The position numbers and the translations under genes are program-made. Below, piece by piece: positions 59,450 to 64,000 of a DNA stretch of 64,000 bases. A model generated the notes under the pieces. That model did not search any database and was not told the origin of the DNA. It saw only the letters and a list, made by a program, of their open reading frames with translations. This DNA comes from an uncultured Bacteroidales bacterium. Lineage in GTDB: Bacteria > Bacteroidota > Bacteroidia > Bacteroidales > WCHB1-69. The stretch's first letter is position 1. Every line of letters starts with the position of its first letter. The DNA is taken from positions 19,721-83,720 of the forward strand of contig CAMJXE010000003.1 in assembly GCA_946409645.1 (NCBI GenBank), in the 5' to 3' direction.

Positions 59450-60739
59450 ATGACGGAGAAGCAAACATATTATGGTCGTTGGTTTTTTCCAACAGGTGTC
59501 TCTTCCGAGGATATCATGCAGTATGAGGGTACGTTGAAGATTGATGAGGACAATCATTGTGTTTTAACCATACAAGGTGAGTTGAGAGTAGGAGGCAACT
59601 TGTTAGAACAAATTGATGTGTCATGGGGTATAGACAAACGAGGTAACAAGTACACCCTTTTGGGCCTTTATATGAGTAGGTGGAATGTTGGGGACCAAAT
59701 GGAATATAACGCCAAGTATATTATAGTCGGGGCTCACATTAATTCTCTAGATGAACCATTTTTCAATGAGTGCAATGTGAAATTTCCATATCTTCAAAAT
59801 TGGACAGAAGCTTCTATGATAGCAATTCCACACGACTATAATAAGGGTGTGATCACCATTGATTACAATCAGGAAAATGTGTTTCTCCAGGGTGAATTGG
59901 ACGATGGGATACGTTATAAAGTTGTAGATAGAACTGTATGTAAACTAAACCAATTAGAACTTTCAGCGAAGAAAGCGACCAGGTATGATATTGTTTCAGA
60001 AAGGCTTTTGTCCATTAGTGAATTTAGCAACTACATTCAAGAATTTGCACAGTTTTTGTCTTTGGCATTGTTTAGCAAACAGCAACCGACTGCAATAACT
60101 TTTCGCAAAAAAGGTGAAGATAGTGTTATCCAAATGCTCTTTGTTGCTTCATCGTCTCATAAGCCAGGCACAACGCCTTTGATCCCCATAACAACACTTA
60201 AAGAAAGAATCCCCATTTTTATTAAGAGATTCCATTCTATATATGATAAAATAGAAACTCTAACGAGATATCTTATTACATCATTGCATGTAGGAGATTT
60301 TGATGCGCCTATCTTTATTATTGTTGCTCAAGCGCTGGAGGGATACTATCAACGCTTTCTTAAGGGTACCGCTGGAGTAAGTAACAAGAAATGGGAGGCC
60401 TTGATCAATCGTTTTAAAGACATCGAAGCCGTGAAAAATTGTACCATGAATGCTGATTTGATTAAAGATACAAGAGACAAATACTCTCATTTATATGATG
60501 ATGAACCGAAGGAACATAATATACCAACAGGAAAAGATTTGCTTTATCTTACTCAGAAGTGCAAAATTTTGCTCACATGTTGTATCATGGAACAAATTGG
60601 CATGACCCACGATGAGATTAATACCAGTATAAATGGAAGTGAGGTGCGTTTTATAGAGTACAATGTGATGAAGTATGAAACACAAAAAAAGATGAAAATA
60701 GTGTATAATGGAAACCAAGGAAAAAAACTTCGAGGCTGA
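59450..60739 (+). CDS. ApeA-like HEPN-domain defence protein
   Basis: YYGRWFFPT... N-terminal beta domain and C-terminal RDKYSHLYDD (Rx4H HEPN). Confidence 0.7.
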   Translation: MTEKQTYYGRWFFPTGVSSEDIMQYEGTLKIDEDNHCVLTIQGELRVGGNLLEQIDVSWGIDKRGNKYTLLGLYMSRWNVGDQMEYNAKYIIVGAHINSLDEPFFNECNVKFPYLQNWTEASMIAIPHDYNKGVITIDYNQENVFLQGELDDGIRYKVVDRTVCKLNQLELSAKKATRYDIVSERLLSISEFSNYIQEFAQFLSLALFSKQQPTAITFRKKGEDSVIQMLFVASSSHKPGTTPLIPITTLKERIPIFIKRFHSIYDKIETLTRYLITSLHVGDFDAPIFIIVAQALEGYYQRFLKGTAGVSNKKWEALINRFKDIEAVKNCTMNADLIKDTRDKYSHLYDDEPKEHNIPTGKDLLYLTQKCKILLTCCIMEQIGMTHDEINTSINGSEVRFIEYNVMKYETQKKMKIVYNGNQGKKLRG

Positions 60740-63725
60740 CATTGAGCATTATTTGCTCAACTACGGTGGCTATATCAAGGGCGACCAAAGCACCTACGAT
60801 AAGAAGCGGGCGATTGATATGCCCGTTCTGTTGCAGTTTATTCAGACCACGCAACCGAAGGTGTGGCAACGCTATCTGAACCTGTACGGTGACAAGTCGG
60901 CAGACCAACTCTACAAGGTATTCCAAGCCGATGTCGCCCATTACGGATTGGTTCACGTGCTGCGCAACGGAATCAAAGACAGAGGTGTCGCCATCAAGTT
61001 CTGCTACTTCAGGCCGAGCAGCAACCTCAATCAGGATTTGGTTGACCGATATAATGCCAACATCCTGCAATGCACACGGCAGTTCGCCTATTCCACAGAC
61101 AACCACAACACGATTGATATGGTGCTGTCGGTGAATGGCATTCCCGTGGTCGCCTTGGAATTGAAAAACCAACTCACGGGTCAGAGCGTTGCCAACGGCA
61201 AGCACCAGTTTATGTACGACCGCGACCCGAAGGAACTGATTTTCAATTTCAACACCCGCATCCTTGCCTACTTCGCTGTTGACCTTTACGAAGTGGCAAT
61301 GACAACCCAACTGCAAAGAGACAAGACGCGGTTTTTGCCGTTCAACCAAGGCAGTAACGGGGCGGGCAACATTGGTGACGGCGGCAACCCTGAAAATCCT
61401 GACGGCTACCCGACATCTTACCTGTGGGAGCGTGTGCTGAACCGCGAGATGCTGCTTTCCCTGTTGCAACGCTATATCTCCAAGATTACCGAGGAGAAGA
61501 TTTCGCTCGTGAACGGCAAGCAGGTGAAAAAGAAAAGCACCTACCTCATATTCCCACGCTACCACCAGTTGGATGTGGTGGAGAAACTGATTTCCGACAC
61601 CAAGGCGAGGACAGAGGGCAGGAACTACCTTTTGCAACATTCGGCGGGCAGCGGTAAGAGCAACTCTATCGCTTGGTTGACCTACCGCCTCGCCTCCCTG
61701 CACAACGACCTCGATAAGGAGATGTTTCAAACCGTGTTCGTGGTGACTGACCGCCGTGTGTTAAATGCCCAATTGCAAGCCACCATTCTCGGCTTTGAAC
61801 ACCTTGAAGGACAGATTGAAACCATTACCGACAAGGACAATTCGTCCAAACTGAAGGAAGCAATCAACGACAAGAAGCGAATCATTATCACCACGCTTCA
61901 CAGATTCCCGCTCATATACAAGGAATTGGACGCTCATATTGGCAAGAACTTCGCCATTATCGTCGATGAGGCGCACAGTTCCCAATCGGGCAAGAGTGCC
62001 GAGAAACTGAAAGCGGCGTTGGCGGACACCGACGAGGCGTTGCGGGAAATGGCAGAGATTGAGGAAAAGACCGAGGCAGAACTGAAGGACGAAATGGATG
62101 TGATGATGGAGACCTTGCTTACACAAGGGCAGCACAAAAACCTATTCTTCTACGCATTCACCGCCACACCGAAACCCAAGACCTTGGAGACCTTCGGCGA
62201 CAAGACCGCCAATGGCTACGACGCTTTTCACCACTATTCTATGCGGCAGGCTATTGACGAGGGTTTCATATTAGATGTCCTGCAATTCTATACCACCATA
62301 GAGACAAGTTACGAGATTGCCAAGTCTATCGAGGACAACCCCGAATATGAAGAGCCGCCCGCCACAAGAGCGGTCAAGGCGTACCACGACAGCCACGAGT
62401 TTGTCATCAATCAGATTGTGGAGGTGATGGTGGAGAAATTCCGTGAAATCACCCTTCACAAGATAAACGGTCAGGCAAAGGCTATGGTGGTGTCCCCGTC
62501 ACGGGCGCACGCCGTCCGATTCTACTTTGCAATGAAGGAATATTGCAAGAAGAAAGGGTATGACGAGGTGAAACCATTGGTGGCATTTTCGGGAACGGTG
62601 AAGTACAACGAGACCGAGTACACCGAGAACCAGATCAACTCTGCGGACGGTCAGAAGATAACAGAAGGCAAACTGCCGTTGTTCTTTGCTTCCGAGATGT
62701 ACAATATGCTGATTGTCGCCGACAAATACCAAACGGGCTTTGACGAGCCATTGCTGCACACGATGTTCGTCAACAAGAAACTGCAAGGTGTCAAGGCGGT
62801 GCAAACCCTATCACGGTTGAACCGCAGTCACGAAGGCAAGGTGGACACCTATGTCTTGGATTTCGTCAACGACGCGGACAGTATCAAACAGTCGTTCCAA
62901 CCCTTCTTTGAGGACACCGTGTTGGAGGAAGGCGTGGATATCAATATGGTGTACCGCTACTTGAACGACATTCAGCAGTACCACCTGTGGAACAGCGACG
63001 ACGAGGAGAAGGTCTATAAGATATACTCCACCAGCAAGCAGAGCAGCACCGATATGGGCAAGTTGGCGAGCGCGTTCAAGAACACAATGGCTGCATACGA
63101 GACCTTGCCCGTCGAGGATAAGTTCAAGGTGCGATTCCTTGTCCGCAACTTCAACCGCTTTTACGCTTATATGGCGCAGATTGTTCGTACCTTTGATAAA
63201 GAACTCTACAAGACATACGTCTATACCGAACTGCTCTACAAACTGTTACCCAAGAATCCGCACGAGAAGGTGGATTTGACCAACAAGATTGCCCTTATCA
63301 ACAACAAACTGACCGAGACCTTCAGCGGCAGTATTCAGTTGGAACACGGGCAGAACAAGGTCAAGGCGGAAAAAGGCGGTGATGGGGCGTTTAAGGAGGA
63401 AAAACGCGACCTGCTGGCGAACATTATCGACAAGATAAACATTATGTATGCGGGCAAGTTCACCGAGGCTGACCGTGTGATTGTGGAGACCATCTATGAC
63501 AAGATGAGCAAAGGCAGTGCCGCCCTGAAGAAGCAGGCGAAGAACACAGATGCCGCTATGTTCGCTACGGCTATCTTCCCCAAGGCGTTCCAAGAAATCG
63601 CCCAAAAGTGCTATATGGAGCAGATGGACGCATTCGCCAAGTTATTTGAAGACCCGCAATTCTACGAGCGGGTGATGAAGGAGATGGCGGAGGCGATGTA
63701 TTTGAGGTTCAGGAACGGGAAGTGA
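60708..63725 (+). CDS. hsdR: Type I restriction endonuclease subunit R
   Basis: GIPVVALELKNQLTGQS nuclease motif, HSAGSGKSNSIAWL, IIVDEAHSSQSGKSA; overlaps preceding ORF by 32 nt. Confidence 0.96.
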   Translation: METKEKNFEADIEHYLLNYGGYIKGDQSTYDKKRAIDMPVLLQFIQTTQPKVWQRYLNLYGDKSADQLYKVFQADVAHYGLVHVLRNGIKDRGVAIKFCYFRPSSNLNQDLVDRYNANILQCTRQFAYSTDNHNTIDMVLSVNGIPVVALELKNQLTGQSVANGKHQFMYDRDPKELIFNFNTRILAYFAVDLYEVAMTTQLQRDKTRFLPFNQGSNGAGNIGDGGNPENPDGYPTSYLWERVLNREMLLSLLQRYISKITEEKISLVNGKQVKKKSTYLIFPRYHQLDVVEKLISDTKARTEGRNYLLQHSAGSGKSNSIAWLTYRLASLHNDLDKEMFQTVFVVTDRRVLNAQLQATILGFEHLEGQIETITDKDNSSKLKEAINDKKRIIITTLHRFPLIYKELDAHIGKNFAIIVDEAHSSQSGKSAEKLKAALADTDEALREMAEIEEKTEAELKDEMDVMMETLLTQGQHKNLFFYAFTATPKPKTLETFGDKTANGYDAFHHYSMRQAIDEGFILDVLQFYTTIETSYEIAKSIEDNPEYEEPPATRAVKAYHDSHEFVINQIVEVMVEKFREITLHKINGQAKAMVVSPSRAHAVRFYFAMKEYCKKKGYDEVKPLVAFSGTVKYNETEYTENQINSADGQKITEGKLPLFFASEMYNMLIVADKYQTGFDEPLLHTMFVNKKLQGVKAVQTLSRLNRSHEGKVDTYVLDFVNDADSIKQSFQPFFEDTVLEEGVDINMVYRYLNDIQQYHLWNSDDEEKVYKIYSTSKQSSTDMGKLASAFKNTMAAYETLPVEDKFKVRFLVRNFNRFYAYMAQIVRTFDKELYKTYVYTELLYKLLPKNPHEKVDLTNKIALINNKLTETFSGSIQLEHGQNKVKAEKGGDGAFKEEKRDLLANIIDKINIMYAGKFTEADRVIVETIYDKMSKGSAALKKQAKNTDAAMFATAIFPKAFQEIAQKCYMEQMDAFAKLFEDPQFYERVMKEMAEAMYLRFRNGK

Positions 63726-64000
63726 TAAAAATTTCTTCCAAATTATTTTCGTATTCAAATTTATTGTATTTTTGCTGCGCATTTGTAAGGACAAATTATT
63801 GTCTTTGATACATAAGAAATGACACGGTTTTATCCGTTCAAACGATATCAGTACCCGTTTGCATACCATAAGAACTGCCTGCGGGTCATTTTTTTTAAGC
63901 ACGTCTTCACCCCCAACTCCTATTTTGAAGATGTGGTGGAAAAATCTGTCTTGCGCTGAAAAAAGTTGACACAAGCGTCAACAAAAATGAGCAAAGAAAC

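Noticed and set aside
63819-63956. 45-aa ORF (MTRFYPFKRYQYPFAYHKNC...) near window end
   Set aside because: No recognisable family; too short and at the window edge to support.

Overview
Bacteroidota (probably Bacteroidales) chromosomal window, inferred from many TTG-N18-20-TAnnTTTG promoters and family content. Left part: transport and carbon-metabolism genes, then a ribosomal-protein/secY/rpoA cluster in a circularly permuted order (L30-L15-SecY-Map-IF1-L36-S13-S11-S4-RpoA-L17, terminator, new promoter, L22-S3-L16-L29-S17-L14-L24-L5-S14-S8-L6-L18-S5). Centre: an accessory region with a complete diversity-generating retroelement (DGR). It has a 1730-aa mosaic surface protein ending in a FISUMP/C-type-lectin-like variable region, a 147-bp VR/TR pair whose differences fall almost only at TR adenines, a GATA-loop hairpin just after VR, a MutS-I-like/Avd-like fusion accessory protein, and a DGR reverse transcriptase. 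Next to it are tandem duplicated small helical-bundle genes, an AbiF-type HEPN protein preceded by a compact structured RNA resembling the abiF RNA motif, and a short remnant of another FISUMP 3' end. Right part: housekeeping genes (recF, two tRNAs, glycosylation genes, prs, def, ruvX, dnaK), a RhuM-family pseudogene, and a type I restriction-modification operon with a TIR-like protein and an ApeA-like HEPN protein between hsdS and hsdR. Several families of short intergenic palindromes and 7-bp-period repeats recur. All calls come from reading the sequence and supplied translations; no database search was run.
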